Source: Distichodus sexfasciatus (taxonomy: Eukaryota; Chordata; Actinopteri; Characiformes; Distichodontidae). Taken from it: a DNA stretch of 64,000 bases. The stretch is taken from positions 62,001 through 126,000 of the forward strand of contig JAVGVS010000305.1 in assembly GCA_032718565.1 (NCBI GenBank), given 5' to 3'. The position numbers and the translations under genes were made by a program. The notes beneath the pieces were generated by a model. The model saw only the letters and a list, made by a program, of their open reading frames with translations, did not search any database and was not told where the DNA came from. Positions within the stretch are counted from its first letter, which is position 1. Each line of letters begins with the position of its first letter. Below, piece after piece: positions 1 to 12,519 of this stretch.

Positions 1-1774
1 TGTCACACACATATCAGGCTTCCAGACCTCCCACACAAACTGTCCTCACACATAAACATAGTACAGCAGCAACACACAAGCCAAGTAACATTACAGTCCA
101 CAACAGTATGACTGCTAAGCCCCTAAAGATGCTACATAATAGTACTATTCAAGCCAATCCCATAGGCACTGAAACCATACATTACCAATCAAAACCTTCA
201 AACACTAACTCTCTACATACTGACCCACTACAACAAAACCCCTGCCCTAAAGCCAACACAAAATCAATCATTACACCTGGCAGAGATCAGCATGCTACAC
301 CAAACATCAAATCCCAGGTTCATAGCCATGTACATTCTAAAGGCTATTCCTACACTGCTCAATTTCAGCGGCCACACTCAGCACCCAAGGCGTCAGTCAC
401 TGTTCATTCACCCACACATGCTGAAGATCAAAGCTCGGAACAATCTCATTTACATACAGGTCTCAAACCTTTCAGCACTGTAGATGCTAATACAGACGTC
501 AAACTCACAAATGGATTAGTGGCTGGGGAAAACACACATTGGAGTCCTTCAGTCCCTTCACATGCAAATCGAACCACTAAATCCCAAAGCACATTGCAAA
601 TCCATTTCAACACAGACACCAAAACCTCAGCCACTTCAATTTCTAATTACTCCAAACCTCAAAACTCATCCGTACAGACGCAAACAAACTCTGTATTGAG
701 TGACACAACCTTGTGCACAGACATACAGATGCCCTCTGGAATAGTTGCAAATGCTGAATTACCTGTTTTGCTCTCCTGCAGTCCTTCACGTAATGAAGTG
801 TCATCGAAAGCTAATGGCATATTAAATAACCAAAAAAGCTCATTCTCAAACCTTTCCAACAACTCTCATACAGACATATATCCAGACACTACGCCTAACC
901 AGTGTCCTGACTCAACACCACACCTTTTCAATTTTGCTAGTACATCTACATCAACTGAAACCGCAGTGGGAGTGCAAACGTACAGTACAGAGATCCCTAC
1001 AACAAGCCTGAATGGCAAGTCCCCCCATATGAAGAAACCTCTTGTTCAGTTACAGAATAACCCTTGTTCTTCATCTATTACTGCAAAACAGGATGACAGT
1101 GTTTCGGAACAAACAGCACCACCTATGTTTTCTGACAGCTTTATCTCCAAAGCAGAAGCCAAACCAATGACGGACACAAAACTGGAGTTCACAGAATACT
1201 CACAAACAGATACTCATGCAAACTATGCACCCTTCACTGCATTAGAACCACAAATAGATCACCAGCAGACCAAACAACAGCCTCCTGCCAATCCCCCAAT
1301 ATCCATGACACAGAGAACGTCCATCACTTTGAGCTCACCTACAAAAACCTCCAGCACGCTACCTCCACATCCAGCATTTCAATTATTAATAGAGATCACT
1401 AGAAGCAGAGGCATGAATGGTGATTTGAAGAATAATTCAAGACTTCCTCCACCATATGCTGTGTCTAGAACCCACTTGCCAACAAAGGATAAGCAAGACC
1501 CCAACAACCTCACCCAAACCTCAAACCATGACGAAGAGGCGAGCATTGTTTTACCCATTAGTGAGCCTATGTCAAACGGACATTGTGCTGTAATGCACTA
1601 CCACCCACCCTCTGTGGTTTTAATGTCGCCCACATCTTTTGAGTGCGGTGAAAATCAGGACCCTCAGAAAAGACTAGAGAAAGTTGAGGCCAGTCTGCAG
1701 GCTAACCAGGAGCGAATCACAACCCTGCTCAATATCATCCAGGACCTGGAGATGAGCCATGCACTTACTCCAGG
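1..1774 (+). CDS. insyn2b: INSYN2-family gene, large coding exon (5' end outside window)
   Basis: This exon encodes most of an inhibitory synaptic factor 2 protein, a family known to act with gephyrin at inhibitory postsynapses. The frame is open from base 3 of the window, so the Met codon at 108 is probably internal and the true start lies upstream. About 590 residues are visible. Most are rich in Ser, Thr, Asn, Gln and Pro and look disordered. The last 45 residues form a coiled-coil-like segment containing KRLEKVEASLQANQERI and LLNIIQDLE, which is the family hallmark. The exon ends after base 1774 at a gtgaga donor, two bases into a Gly codon; reading through gives an immediate stop. The A/B paralogue choice rests on kcnip1 lying nearby, because human INSYN2B and KCNIP1 are both on 5q35. 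The family is fairly sure, the paralogue less so. Confidence 0.8.
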
Positions 1775-2106
1775 GTGAGAAACCAAAAGAGATGTGGAGG
1801 GTGAGGGTGTGACTGAGTGAATGAGAGAGTGAGAAAGAATGAGAGCAATTTCACCCAAAATGATTAGATGGAGGTGTAGAAGGGTGACTAAAAGTGTAAA
1901 GCAATTGCAAGTAATAGCAAGAGCAAAGAAGCATACAGAAAGGCTTGTTAGGTGTTTTTTTGTAATGCAGTAGGGTCAGCGTTATGAGAAAGTTCAGCAG
2001 TTTTAACCAAGTCAAGAGTGCTATTATGAAGGTTACTGAGAGCCTGGAGATCTGATGCTGTTTGCATCTCATTACTCTCAACACCACTACCTGTTTCTCC
2101 ATACAG

Positions 2107-2187
2107 AAACATTCGTCGATGTTTCAACACAGGCCAAGATCTCAATGAGTGTTACACCTGCCAAGAGACAGCACGTATTGTCTACAG
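2107..2187 (+). CDS. insyn2b: INSYN2-family gene, penultimate coding exon
   Basis: This 81-bp exon follows a catacag acceptor and ends at a gtagga donor. Its first base completes the Gly codon left open by the previous exon. The peptide contains CFNTGQDLNECYTCQETA and ends IVY plus a split Ser codon. The Cys-x2-Cys-like pair and the GQDL segment fit the conserved C-terminal region of INSYN2 proteins. It lies 332 bp after the large exon. Phases on both sides match, which is the main support for the exon borders. Confidence 0.8.
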
Positions 2188-2357
2188 GTAGGAAATAATC
2201 CAACAGAGATCCTTGACAGGACATTAACTTTTGCTAATGCACATACAAACACTCTCAGTAGTTATTGTATTATGTATACAGAACATTTAGAGGCTATTAG
2301 CTCATTTGTTGCCATGTTCAGTTTACTACATGTTCACTAGTCTTACATTAACAACCA

Positions 2358-2419
2358 GGGGTGCATTTCCCAAAAGCATAGTGTACATTAACAACTAATG
2401 TAGTGTTGCTAACATAGTG
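2358..2419 (+). mobile_element. MITE arm (same family as 60156-60263)
   Basis: The sequence starts ggggtgcatttcccaaaagc and goes on through acta and gttgctaacatag. It matches one arm of the 108-bp hairpin element at 60156-60263. The second arm is not present, so this is a truncated or diverged copy inside an insyn2 intron. Confidence 0.6.
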
Positions 2420-3027
2420 ATTCTGATTGGATTTTTATAGGGTCTGTAGACCTTTCACTGTAGCCATGATACTGGCATGTATGAATCCTGGCAGCACTAA
2501 TAAGTTTCATTTGTAGTGGTTCTTTAGTCAAAAACAGACTAATAGCCTACTAAATATTATTGAGCACTGTTTCTCAACCCTGGTCCTCACTGTCCAATGC
2601 CCTATCTATAAAGAATCAAGTTTTCAAAGCATATCTTGTTCAATTGGTTAGCCAATTAGCACTTAAAATGTAATTTTTTTCCTATTTGTAGGAACAGTCT
2701 ATGTGGAGCAGCTTTGGGTTAAATACCGTGCTCTGGGGCACAATGGGGTAGTGAAGAGAAGAAAGGATGAAGATTAACCAAATATTGTACAATATCCTAC
2801 AATTAGGCGACCATCAGTACTACCACCTCAGTGTAGCAACATAGGATCACAGTGTGCTGTCCAAAGCACTGACATGCAAAGACCAGAGTTGGGAAATGCT
2901 GGTGTAGTGGGTGGACTTGCAACAGATCCACCCATGAGTGTTTTTTTTTTTAAACGGTAATATAGTGTACAAATGTACTGTATGTTTTCCTAAAGTGGAT
3001 GATAAGGTCTTTCTCTCTCTCTCTTAG

Positions 3028-3268
3028 TGTGGAATATGATTTCAGAAAGCAAGAGCGACAATTCAGGGACATCTTGCAGCCCCTGGATTCCCCAACGTGG
3101 CAGGAAAAGGACATCGACTTCATTTCCTTCCCCACCTCCCTAAGCCAGGCTCAGGTGTCATTACAAGCTCCTGCCCTTGCAGAGCCTATGACAAAGGGCA
3201 AAGTCAAAAGCAAGAAGTTTTGCAGGAAACTCTTGGGCTGGCTGCCAAGAAGGAGAACAAAGAAGTAG
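3028..3268 (+). CDS. insyn2b: INSYN2-family gene, last coding exon
   Basis: The exon starts after a polypyrimidine tract and TTAG acceptor. It completes a Ser codon and continues with VEYDFRKQERQFRDIL, a strongly conserved tail segment of the family. It ends with a basic stretch (KVKSKKFCRKLLGW then PRRRTKK) and a TAG stop at 3266-3268. The basic end could contact membrane or a partner, but that is inference. The joined visible protein is about 695 residues, longer than the roughly 480-535 residues I recall for the mammalian proteins. Confidence 0.8.
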
Positions 3269-3990
3269 CTCATTTCTGCTATGCTTGTTCTCCACATATC
3301 TCCCGAATGTCTCAGAATGTCTCACTAGTGGACAGATGCCAGTATCATGGTTCATCCACTTGAATCGGTGTGACAAAGCCTGGAGCTTTTTTTCCTATCG
3401 TAGTTCAGCAAAGCGAAGGTACCCGACATGAATTTTCACTACGTGACAAGATGGGACATGACATTCCTGTTAACTTTTATGCTTGACTGCTTTGGACCTT
3501 ATGCCAAGCTAAATAACAGTATGGAATAGAGAGTGCAATACTTGTGTTGGCTAATACTTGTCTTAGCCAATTATGTTCCTTTTTGCACTTGAGAGGCGGA
3601 TGAACATCACTATGACACTAACAAATTATGGGTAATCACTTTATTTCTTATTTTTTACCTGTTCTGAGCAGACTGTCATCAGATATTAACTCAAGACATG
3701 AGTGAAATAAGTAACGATTTACTCTATGTTTACCATATGCATTCTAACTCCAGTTCAATAAACAGCAAATATTTGGGCATATTTCTTTGTTTTAAAAATT
3801 GTGCCTTTGCTAAGCTCTTTATGGTATGCAAACACCCCCCAAAATACATTTTCAAACAATGTACATATTAGCTTTACATGGAGCTCATTTCTAAAAGCAT
3901 GAGTCTGTCCCAAATACAGCCTTGTGAAATTTAGTCTGAAAACTACTTCTATGAAGAGTGTTATAAAGAAATGTTTTAAATAAATTTCAA
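3269..3990 (+). other. INSYN2 3' UTR region
   Basis: AT-rich sequence after the stop. An AATAAA hexamer at 3757-3762 is the best polyadenylation signal candidate, and a second AATAAA-like site lies near 3978. No long reading frame with a recognisable product. Confidence 0.5.
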
Positions 3991-5510
3991 AAAGCCTTGA
4001 AAAGAGGGTCTGACAATTTATGTTTGTCAGAGGATCATGGAAAATATAATTGGTTAAAATGCTGCATCACAAAAGAAGTCGGGCATAAAGTATGAGAAGG
4101 AAACTTGCTGACTTTGTTTTTTGCATATTTGATAAATTGGTGGATCTTGAATTGTTTCCAGAAACCACGTGAAACATTACGTCAAGCCATAAGGGTGCGC
4201 TTTGAGACAATCTGCCTGTGCTGTGACAGTGATATATACACACAGCCTGAAGTAGACTCAGTGGTGCTCTCACTGGCCCCTCAGAGAAGTGCACACATGC
4301 CAGAGGTCTCAAAATCCCTAAACAATCTGAGGCCTAGCAGGACTCCATAAAAAGCTTCGGATTGAAACAAAGGCATCCTGGAAGGATTCAGTGAGGCATG
4401 AGGAAACCTGCTATGCATTTATCAATAAACGGCACATCTCAGCGCTCTGGTGCTCATTCTCTCATTTAAGGTTTTTTTTAGAAGCTGACTATGATTATGC
4501 TGTTGATATTATATATGAGAAATGTTCATGCTTACACACTTACATGCACACTGAGGGAGGGAGGGGGGGAGGGAGAGGGAGGGAGGGAAGGAGAGAGACT
4601 AAATCTCTGTTCATGCCCTAGTAACTTTCTCTGATGAATAAGCTGCTGCCAGGGGCAATGTGCCATTTTGGAATAGATTCTGTCTTAACTTAGATGGCAA
4701 GGAGGAAAAAAACAAGGGAAGCAAAAAGCCAAGCATCTAACCACAGTAGCTGCAATGGGACAGCAAATCTAAATGTCAGGGTCTCTGTTCTGCTACTCTA
4801 CAGACTCTAATGCTTCTATCCATGACAAAGAGCAACTGGCTCACAGACATCCCCTAACTTTGATGCCAAACTTGACAGCAGGGCAGGCAGAGGTAGTGGC
4901 CAGGGTTACCTTAATCTTCGTCTTTGATGTGATGTTCAGAGTGTGAAGTGACAGGACATTATGTAGAATTCTGACCATTTTAGGATGTTTCCAAGTATCT
5001 CTCAACTATACTGTATACAATAATAAACAATGAGATGTTTATTACCTCACTGTGACCAAAGCTGGTCAAAAGCAACACGTTTAATTGCCACAGTAGTACA
5101 GTATAAAATGGCATTTGGGTCAATCTAACCACCAGCACTGCTCAAAGAAGAAAAGTCTTCCTGTTCACTGGTGTGAGAGTGAGCCTGTTATGGAGTAGTG
5201 GAGAGTGAGACCAGAATTAGGCCCAATTCAAACTGGGCTTTAACACACAGCTTGGATGATCTAGTCACAAGTGGACAGCTCTAGGTGTGTAAACTTCTAC
5301 TTGAGACATCTAAATGAGTTTTCAAAAAGGGATCTTGCTTTCTCATGCTATAGGCAAAATTGGGTTCATACCAGAACTTAAGCTGCCTACTTCTGATCAG
5401 ATTATCACATACACAACTGACTATCTCTATATCTCTCACTCACTTCTATCAGTCACTCTATCTCAATGGAAAGGGCTTCAACTGTATTTTACAGCAGACC
5501 TGATACACAA
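3991..5510. other. Intergenic, nothing recognised
   Basis: Non-coding by appearance. It contains a GGGA-rich purine tract at about 4554-4595. The short open frames here have no family resemblance that I recognise. Confidence 0.5.
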
Positions 5511-5515
5511 TGTAC

Positions 5516-5867
5516 AGGTAGTCCCCAACTTATGGTGGAGATGCATTCCAGTGAGCCCATTCTAACTTGTAAACATCATAAGTCAAGACATACTACCAGC
5601 AGTCGCTACCACTACCAGCAGGAGACATGCAGTACTTCCCTTTTTCAGTAAAATTGGGCTTTGAAACCCCATAAACACAGCAAAAAAGATGTGCTCCAAC
5701 ACTGAGTAAACTGAACTCTGTTGATTACTGGCAAGAGTTAGTCATCTCACAATTCGGGGGATACAACGTATCGTATCGCATACCGCACAAAATGTAAAAT
5801 ATTTTTACAATTTTGCTGTATCGTTATCGTCATTGTAAGATCAAAAAATCGTAAGTCGACCATCTGT
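5516..5867. mobile_element. Probable non-autonomous DNA element
   Basis: The left end reads caggtagtccccaacttatg. The reverse complement of the right end reads cagatggtcgacttacgatt, so the two ends are imperfect inverted copies. Between them lie short self-complementary stretches with cgtatcgtatcgc and cgttatcgtc. There is no coding content. Family not assigned. Confidence 0.45.
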
Positions 5868-6250
5868 ATTTGCATAGGTGTAGATTCGTGCTTTCCCCGG
5901 GAGAGAGTGGGTGGGATGGGACACAGAGGTACACTGAGGCCTCTCCCTCACTCCTTCCCTCCCTGGTGGGTTCTGGGGGGCACCATTCTCCGGAGGGTGT
6001 AGCGGGTTGGAACAACATCTGTCTGTTGAGATGTAGGGTTGGCCTTCGCTGGAAAGAAAATGCGATGAGACAGAAGCCTGCGGAGGGTCACAAGTATCTT
6101 TCTCTTGCATCCACACACACACAGTGAACAATATCACACTGACACAAACATCCACAAGAAAATGTATATTGACATAGATATGGTAGAGATACGTCAAACG
6201 GGAACAGTGTAGCACAGCCAGGAAAATATTTCCAGCTCAGCAAACCGGTT

Positions 6251-6276
6251 CTTGTTTGTTTGTTTGTTTGTTTGTT
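6251..6276. repeat. (GTTT)n microsatellite
   Basis: Six or more uninterrupted gttt units. Confidence 0.9.
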
Positions 6277-7319
6277 CGGATTCATTTTACTTGAGAGTAG
6301 TCTAAGCTCATTAAATCTGATGCACAAAAATGTGTCTGAGTCTATTTCAAATTAGTGTTTGCTAAGTGCAGTAGTGTAACGTGTGTTACGAAGCAAAGTT
6401 CTGCCTGTGATTTCCGCTGTTCAAAACATAACATTTCAAATGAATGTTTTCAACCTTCAAACTGGCCAACAAGGAGTTACTTGTCTCACCCCAGTAACTG
6501 TTTGCTCAACCTGCTTTAATCAGGCAAAAGCTTGGGGAGTATGATGGCCAAAACAGAGGCTCAAGAGGAGCTTCTAACCTCAGGCCATTGAAACTTCTAA
6601 ACAAGGCCATGCAACCACAGCATTTTTACTGTTCATAATAACACAAACTGAACTCTCAGATAACTCTTTCACACTGTCACTTATATGGATAATGTGTGTG
6701 TGTGTGTGAGTGTGTGATATAGAGTCTCGGATCCCTCGGTCTTGGTCTTGCTGTCTCAGATCGACATAGTGGTCGGGAGATTTGGAGCCAACAGTATCCA
6801 TGACACACAATGTAACGTTCGATAATGCAACATTATTATTATTTCGCCTTTCACGCACTTCAAATGCAACCCTTCAAATGCAACCAATCAATGACATGCA
6901 TGTATTTTGTTGTGATTCAGACATTGACGCTCATCCAATCAAAATACGCAAGTGTAGCGCTAGTTAAATGTTAGATCCAGCATCACAGTGAGCAGTAAGC
7001 CTAGTCAGTCAGTTACAGTAATGTCAGCAGTAGTAGGCTAGTCAGTAAGTTACAGAAATAATGTCGAATTATGCTACCCTTGATATTTTAATTAAAGCTA
7101 ATGTAATAGGGTATCAAACTATAAGTATTGATATAATATTATGAGATTTTGCAATGGGAGCATCATGTGATAAGGGACACAATTTTTTTTTTTCATAAAT
7201 TTGATAAATAGCATGAAACCTTGCTCCACATATTTTTCTTTTTATTTAAAAGAATGACACAAATATTATAGTTCTGTGAAACATACTGTTATGGGAAATA
7301 CACCATTTAAAAAGGAAAC

Positions 7320-8345
7320 CATAAGGTAGCATTTTTCGATGCGGTAGCGTAAATCGATAGACTCTGCTATTGATTTGTGCTACGGTAGCATTTTTCGACA
7401 AGGCAGCATCAATCGACAGAACACCGGGACTACATCAACCTTCACCAGGCACCTGGAGCATAAACACCCTGAAAGGTAAGTTAGCCAGTAGCCATCTACC
7501 CATCTTCAAACTCTTCAAGCTCAGATGACCAGATCACGTATATGTATTATTGTTATGTATCATGTGTTCTTCTCACACGTGCGGTATAAATTATTTAGGG
7601 ACAGATTTTTTTTTCTTTTGCAAGCTTCTCTGCAGACAACTTTTCTGGTGAAGAGTGTAACTACATATAGCTAGCTCTATCAGTGGCTATCGGCAAGATG
7701 TCCGAATCTTTTAAGCACTTGTCCTTATTCTTATTAATGCACAATTTGATGTGCAGTTTGTATTGGTATGTAGTATTTGTAGTTTGCATTTGATTCATGT
7801 GACAAGTGCCCATGTCTTTATATTGTTTGATTACAGTATTTTACTTAAATTGGTGTTGTTTGAGTAAATAAATATGACCATTGACTTTTAAATAACATCT
7901 GCATATCACATTGTGTTGACTTAACAGGCCTAATCCATTTCAGGGAAGTTGATATCAGACGGTGTAATTTGGCTAGTACTACTACAATGGGACATGATGC
8001 AATTTCAAGTTTATAATTGTGTATCTTCAATTTGATGTTACAATTTCATCTACAAATTAAGTATAATTGAAATCAGTTACATGTTTCCCATTCTTTAGAC
8101 AGTTGTTGGAGGTGTTAGCTGTTTTGTCAGATGACTTTGGGGCCAGTCAGTACCCGTCATGTCAGTCCTCAACAGCACACAAAAGTTAAGGGAGTCTTTT
8201 TTTTTTGGTCTTGGTCTCAGTCTTGGTCTCGCCTCAACTTTGTCTTGGTCTTGACTCGGTCTGTCTTGGTCTTGTCTTGGTCTTGATACCCTCTGGTCTT
8301 GGTAGTGTCTTGGTCTTGGTTTAGGCGGTCATGACTACAAGTCTA
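7320..8345 (+). mobile_element. Decayed hAT-type transposon with BED zinc-finger fragment
   Basis: A short frame at about 7422-7475 encodes TGTTSTFTRHLEHKHPER, with the H-x3-H spacing of the BED zinc finger found in hAT transposases and ZBED genes. It runs straight into a ggtaagt donor-like site. Upstream, two copies of a roughly 55-bp unit containing tagcatttttcga lie side by side (7327 and 7387). The right side is a run of degenerate ggtcttg units (8197-8322) ending in gactacaagtctag, a form I associate with ends of fish hAT elements. A similar ggtcttggtcttg stretch at 6737-6760 may mark the left side. No further transposase is readable. Confidence 0.45.
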
Positions 8346-9130
8346 GTGTGTGATAGATTGATATAGGTAGATAGATATTCTATTATATATGCATACACAG
8401 TTATAATTGTAGTATTTCTTTTTAGGTTATATTTTTTCTACTTATTTCATTGCCCTACCTTAGTTTTTGTCTTTTGATGTTTCCTTTTAATTTATTTGCA
8501 GTCTCAGGACCTAAAAAGGGGACATTTCACTATGTGTCATACTTCTGTAAATGTGTACATGACGGTAAAATAAACTTGAACCTTGGTGGCCTAATAGCAG
8601 AACACTCATCTCGAAACCAAAGGGGGTTCATTTTCATACATGGATTTATCTTACAACCAACCCTTGAAAAAGGCTCTTAGTCAAAAATTTCACTAGGTGA
8701 AATGTGACTGTATTTACTACGTAAGGTACAGCAGGTATAAATACCTACTCAGAAAAAATGTATCTCAACAAATTGTCTGAAACAGCTGTTTAAATTATGC
8801 TCAACAATAATCGATATGGTTTGATACCAAACTGATTTGATCAAAGAATTATCTCAGTGCTGCATTTAAAAACTGTTTGACAGCTTGAAAGACTTTGAAC
8901 CAGCATTAACCATCAAAAATACATAATGAACCAGCTACTGAGTAGGTTATCCATATTTAAAACTTCTTAACAACAAAGCTGAAGCATAAAAAGTATGGTC
9001 GACTCAAAACCAGCATTACTCTTGAATCTGTCCCCGTGAGTGTGAAGCAGATAATGCATTCAGACATTCAGAGATTGTGAAGCAGTGTTTCGGACGACAC
9101 ACCGTCGGCATTCAGCAATAAGCCGCATGT
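8346..9130. other. Intergenic, nothing recognised
   Basis: AT-rich sequence without clear repeats, exons or RNA genes. Confidence 0.5.
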
Positions 9131-9205
9131 CTGAGATTAGCTGAGACTTGCCAAGACGTGCTGAGAACATGCGGAGACGTGCTGAGACTTGCCGAGACAG
9201 CCCAG
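9131..9205. repeat. Degenerate short tandem repeat (gctgagac/gccgagac)
   Basis: Variants of a roughly 18-bp unit (gctgagacttgccgagacg) follow one another about four times with substitutions. Confidence 0.6.
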
Positions 9206-9525
9206 CAACAGGCAGCGCTGGAGAGCAGAGACTCCTCACAGCTTGTCAGCCTGCACACTGCAATGAGAATGATAGACAGAGACAGGATCCCAGTGCCAGA
9301 AGACGATTCTAATCCCTGCTAATTGGCCCAGAAGAGCCACTGAGCGAGAGTAATGACTCTGACAGGAAACGTCCTTCTGCAGACCCCATAAACATGCAAC
9401 TAAATACGGGCACGCAAGCACAAGTGAGTAAGCTGAAACACAATCACCATCATGCAAACGTGCATCTCCTATTCCCTCACCAACATTGAACAGCTTTCAC
9501 GTACAAAAGTGTAAAGATACGTCGA

Positions 9526-9792
9526 GATCATACGTGACCCGATCTGCCATAATGAGTCGGAAGTCGGCGTTCTATTTATTTAGATACGGGCCGATTATGT
9601 TGACAAACATCAAAAATATCGATTTTTCTTTTTTGGTCTTATATGAAAGAAAAGGTCTTCAAAATTAATCTGGTCTCCAAAAAAGAAAGATCAATATTTT
9701 TGTGATGTTTTTCAACATAATCGACCCGTATCTAAATAAATATAATGCCAACTTCCGTCTCATTACGGCAGATCGGGTCACATATGAGGATC
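9526..9792. mobile_element. Long palindromic MITE-like element
   Basis: Two arms of roughly 115 bp (9526-9640 and 9673-9792) are inverted copies with about 90% identity by eye, around a loop of about 35 bp. Both arms carry gtgacccgatctgcc, tatttatttagatacggg, cgattatgtt and tttcttttttgg (the right arm read as its complement). The element begins and ends with gatc. There is no coding capacity. The transcript of either strand would form a long hairpin. Confidence 0.75.
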
Positions 9793-11760
9793 TACAAGGC
9801 AATATACATCCAATATATAAGGAAGTGTGCAAATTCCCGTAATTGTTTCCCTTCAGTTCAGCATCCATGACAAAATGCTGTTTACTACAGTTCAGAGAAA
9901 TTTTGTTATATTTTATAAAGATAGCTTAAGTTAAATCAGTTAAGTTTTCCCCTCTGCAGTGCCCACATCCTTGTCACTGGTTCATTAAATTCACAATACT
10001 TATCATCAGCCTCTGGGCCAGGTGATAACATTAATGAGACTAATGATTGATTGGGGTTCTTCTGTAATAGTGCGAAATCGCCTAAGCAACATATGTGACA
10101 TTGGTAGTGACAGAGAATCGCAATGTCACTCTCCATTACACCTCAGGAGGACAAGCATAAAAAGAATGTGTTTGTGTGTGTGCGTGTGCGTGCGTGTGCA
10201 TTGGGGAGGAAGGGTGTTTGGGGTTGGGCTATTGTAAGTAAACATCCAGACAGCAGGACTGTAGGGTTCGCTCAAAGCTTCTGATGTATTTTTTGACCTT
10301 ACATTATTTTAAAATCTCTAATTATAGCTATTAAAATAATGTCCTACATGAGAGGCTGCCATTGTCTTTAGAACTGTCAGTCACAATATACATCACATAC
10401 ACAATTCTGTAGGCGACCAACAGACGGCACTATAACAGACAATCCCTGAGTAAGTAAAAAATTCAAGTAGGTGCAAGTGGCTTAAAAAAAAAATCATGAA
10501 TGTTTTTTATGAAAAAACATCCAAAATAGAACTGTGTCTTAATTATTAGCTTGCATTAAAGTGATTGCATACAGCCAATGTATGCATTGGAAATGGGACA
10601 CAGCTCCCTCTAGAATGTTTGGCTTACTGAGATCACATGTTGTGCATCTTTATGTTTTTCCATGAGTATTGCTACCATGAGCTGTAATAACATCCTTTCC
10701 GTCATTTCCTGTCATCTTAACACAGCAATTATGTTTAACATTATTTATAAACCATATATATTATCTGTACCTTTTCCATATCTATTGTGAGCTAATAACT
10801 GTGGTTATGCATACACAGTGAAGGTAGCATAAATCTTGCACCTTATCTGAACACTTTATGACCCACTTAATAACTTAGAGAAAGGAGAAATGATCATGCA
10901 TCTGTCCATGCAATTTCATACCCATCATCGTCTGGTGGTGAAGTACTAAGGGCTTGACTGAAAACACAGTTAATTCAGTTACAGTTTATTGAATTTGCAT
11001 TCAGCTAATAGCCGTGTTGGTCATTAGTTATTGTTGCTGATGCATATCACTTTTCCATACACTGAAAAAAACGCGAGGCATAGACTTAAGGAAACAATAA
11101 AAACACTGATGGCTAGCTGCCAGTTGATAGAACCAAAAATCACAATAAGATACAGTGTTTGTGCTATGGAGAGTCATTAACCAACCATAACTTTTTAGCT
11201 TGCTTTATGTTATACATTAAACTCACTATCTTGTAAAAGTTCAGGTTGTCATAATAGTTTCATCACATTTTTCCATTAACTTTTTAATCATATTTTACAT
11301 GTTTATCCACTTCTCAGTGCTGTCTAATAAGGATAGGTGTCTGTTTTGAGTCTTCTCTCAAGGTCTCAATGCCCCCTGAGGGAAAAATTTCCTCAACACA
11401 TTCTCCCTCTTGTTCCTTTGAGGTTCTAGCCCAGATTCCTGTAAAGTTGCTTAGCGACGATGTCACAAAGACCTATAAAAAACATGTAATTGATTTTTTA
11501 AATCTCACTTTAATTCAGTAGCCTAATGACTGTAAGTACAACATTCAAATTATTCTCAACAGATACGGCTAACTCAATACTATTACAGCTGTTGTAATAT
11601 ATAAAAAACTTGTAACTGATGCAGAAGTAACTGTATCGTTTGTGTTTGTTTTAGTTGGTTCAACTTTATGTTAGAATTAGAGTTGGTCTAGAGACATGTA
11701 GTGTTACAAGATACAAGATTTTTTTTCCTAATGACGATGATACTCTTACGGCTTCAGGTT
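9793..11760. other. Intergenic, nothing recognised
   Basis: Non-coding AT-rich DNA with a short (TG)n tract near 10169-10200. Confidence 0.5.
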
Positions 11761-11761
11761 A

Positions 11762-12137
11762 GGGCTGCTCGATTATGAAAAAAAACATAATCACGATTAA
11801 TTTGGTCAATCTTGAAATCACGATTATTTAACATGATTACACTTTACTTTTCTTGCTGACTAAATGATGCTGCTCTAGTCCTTCCGCCATCTTTACCCAC
11901 TCAGACTGTATACCGCCACCAGAACACACACGTGTGTTTAGTCTTCGGAAGGTGCGTTAATGCGTGTGCATATGTGATTTGGAATGCCAGACAAAATATG
12001 AGTATACTTACAGAGCGTAATGTGGCAAAATAATTCTAATTATAATTGTTTTTTGTTGATTACATTATTTTTGTGATTGTTTGGAGCCGGAATTGAAACT
12101 GAAATAAAAATTCGATTAATTGCACAGTCTTACTTCA
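11762..12137. mobile_element. Non-autonomous DNA transposon with inverted ends
   Basis: The left end reads agggctgctcgattatg. The reverse complement of the right end reads taagactgtgcaattaat. The interior holds repeated cacgatta motifs (ataatcacgatta, atcacgattattta). This head (gggctgc.cgatta) is a very common fish repeat terminus. It is about 375 bp long with no coding capacity. Confidence 0.6.
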
Positions 12138-12519
12138 GGTTAAATTTGTGAAATGGTGTGCATGTGCATTCAATCAAATGAGAAGGCTTAATGTTGGAAC
12201 AGCAGCCAGAAACAATGGTTTGTAGAGATGAAAGTACCACTGATTGTTTCTGCTATGTGATCCTTCAGAAAACAATGCTATTTACAGGTATTTGCTACCT
12301 GTATCTCCAACCTGGCATGACATTAGGACTGCCAAATGTCTTGTATTAGCTGAGACATCCTTTATTTGGACTGAAATATCTTAATATTATCTGTGTGCTA
12401 ATCTGTCAGATTTGTTTCACACAAGCACTAGAACATAGATTAGAAACTATATAATGTGATTTATGTCATTAGTGCAAGCCTAATCCCACTAATGACCATT
12501 AAGTCCAATCCCTAGAATT
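12138..12519. other. Intergenic, nothing recognised
   Basis: No coding or repeat signal that I can name. Confidence 0.4.

Larger units (their letters stand above)
1775..3027 (+). other. INSYN2 introns
   Basis: Two introns (1775-2106 and 2188-3027) flank the 81-bp exon. The second holds a half-copy of a palindromic MITE at 2358-2419. I see no other coding sequence. Confidence 0.7.

Noticed and set aside
1851..2145. Minus-strand open frames over insyn2 exon 2
   Set aside because: They are antisense shadows of the exon and the AT-rich intron; no family match.
1..5000. dock2 or dock1 exons on the minus strand, expected because INSYN2 genes sit inside DOCK genes in mammals
   Set aside because: I could not recognise any DOCK peptide in the short minus-strand frames.
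6580..6858. 92-residue minus-strand frame
   Set aside because: Contains a (CA)n-coded THTHTHTH run and no recognisable domain; typical chance frame.
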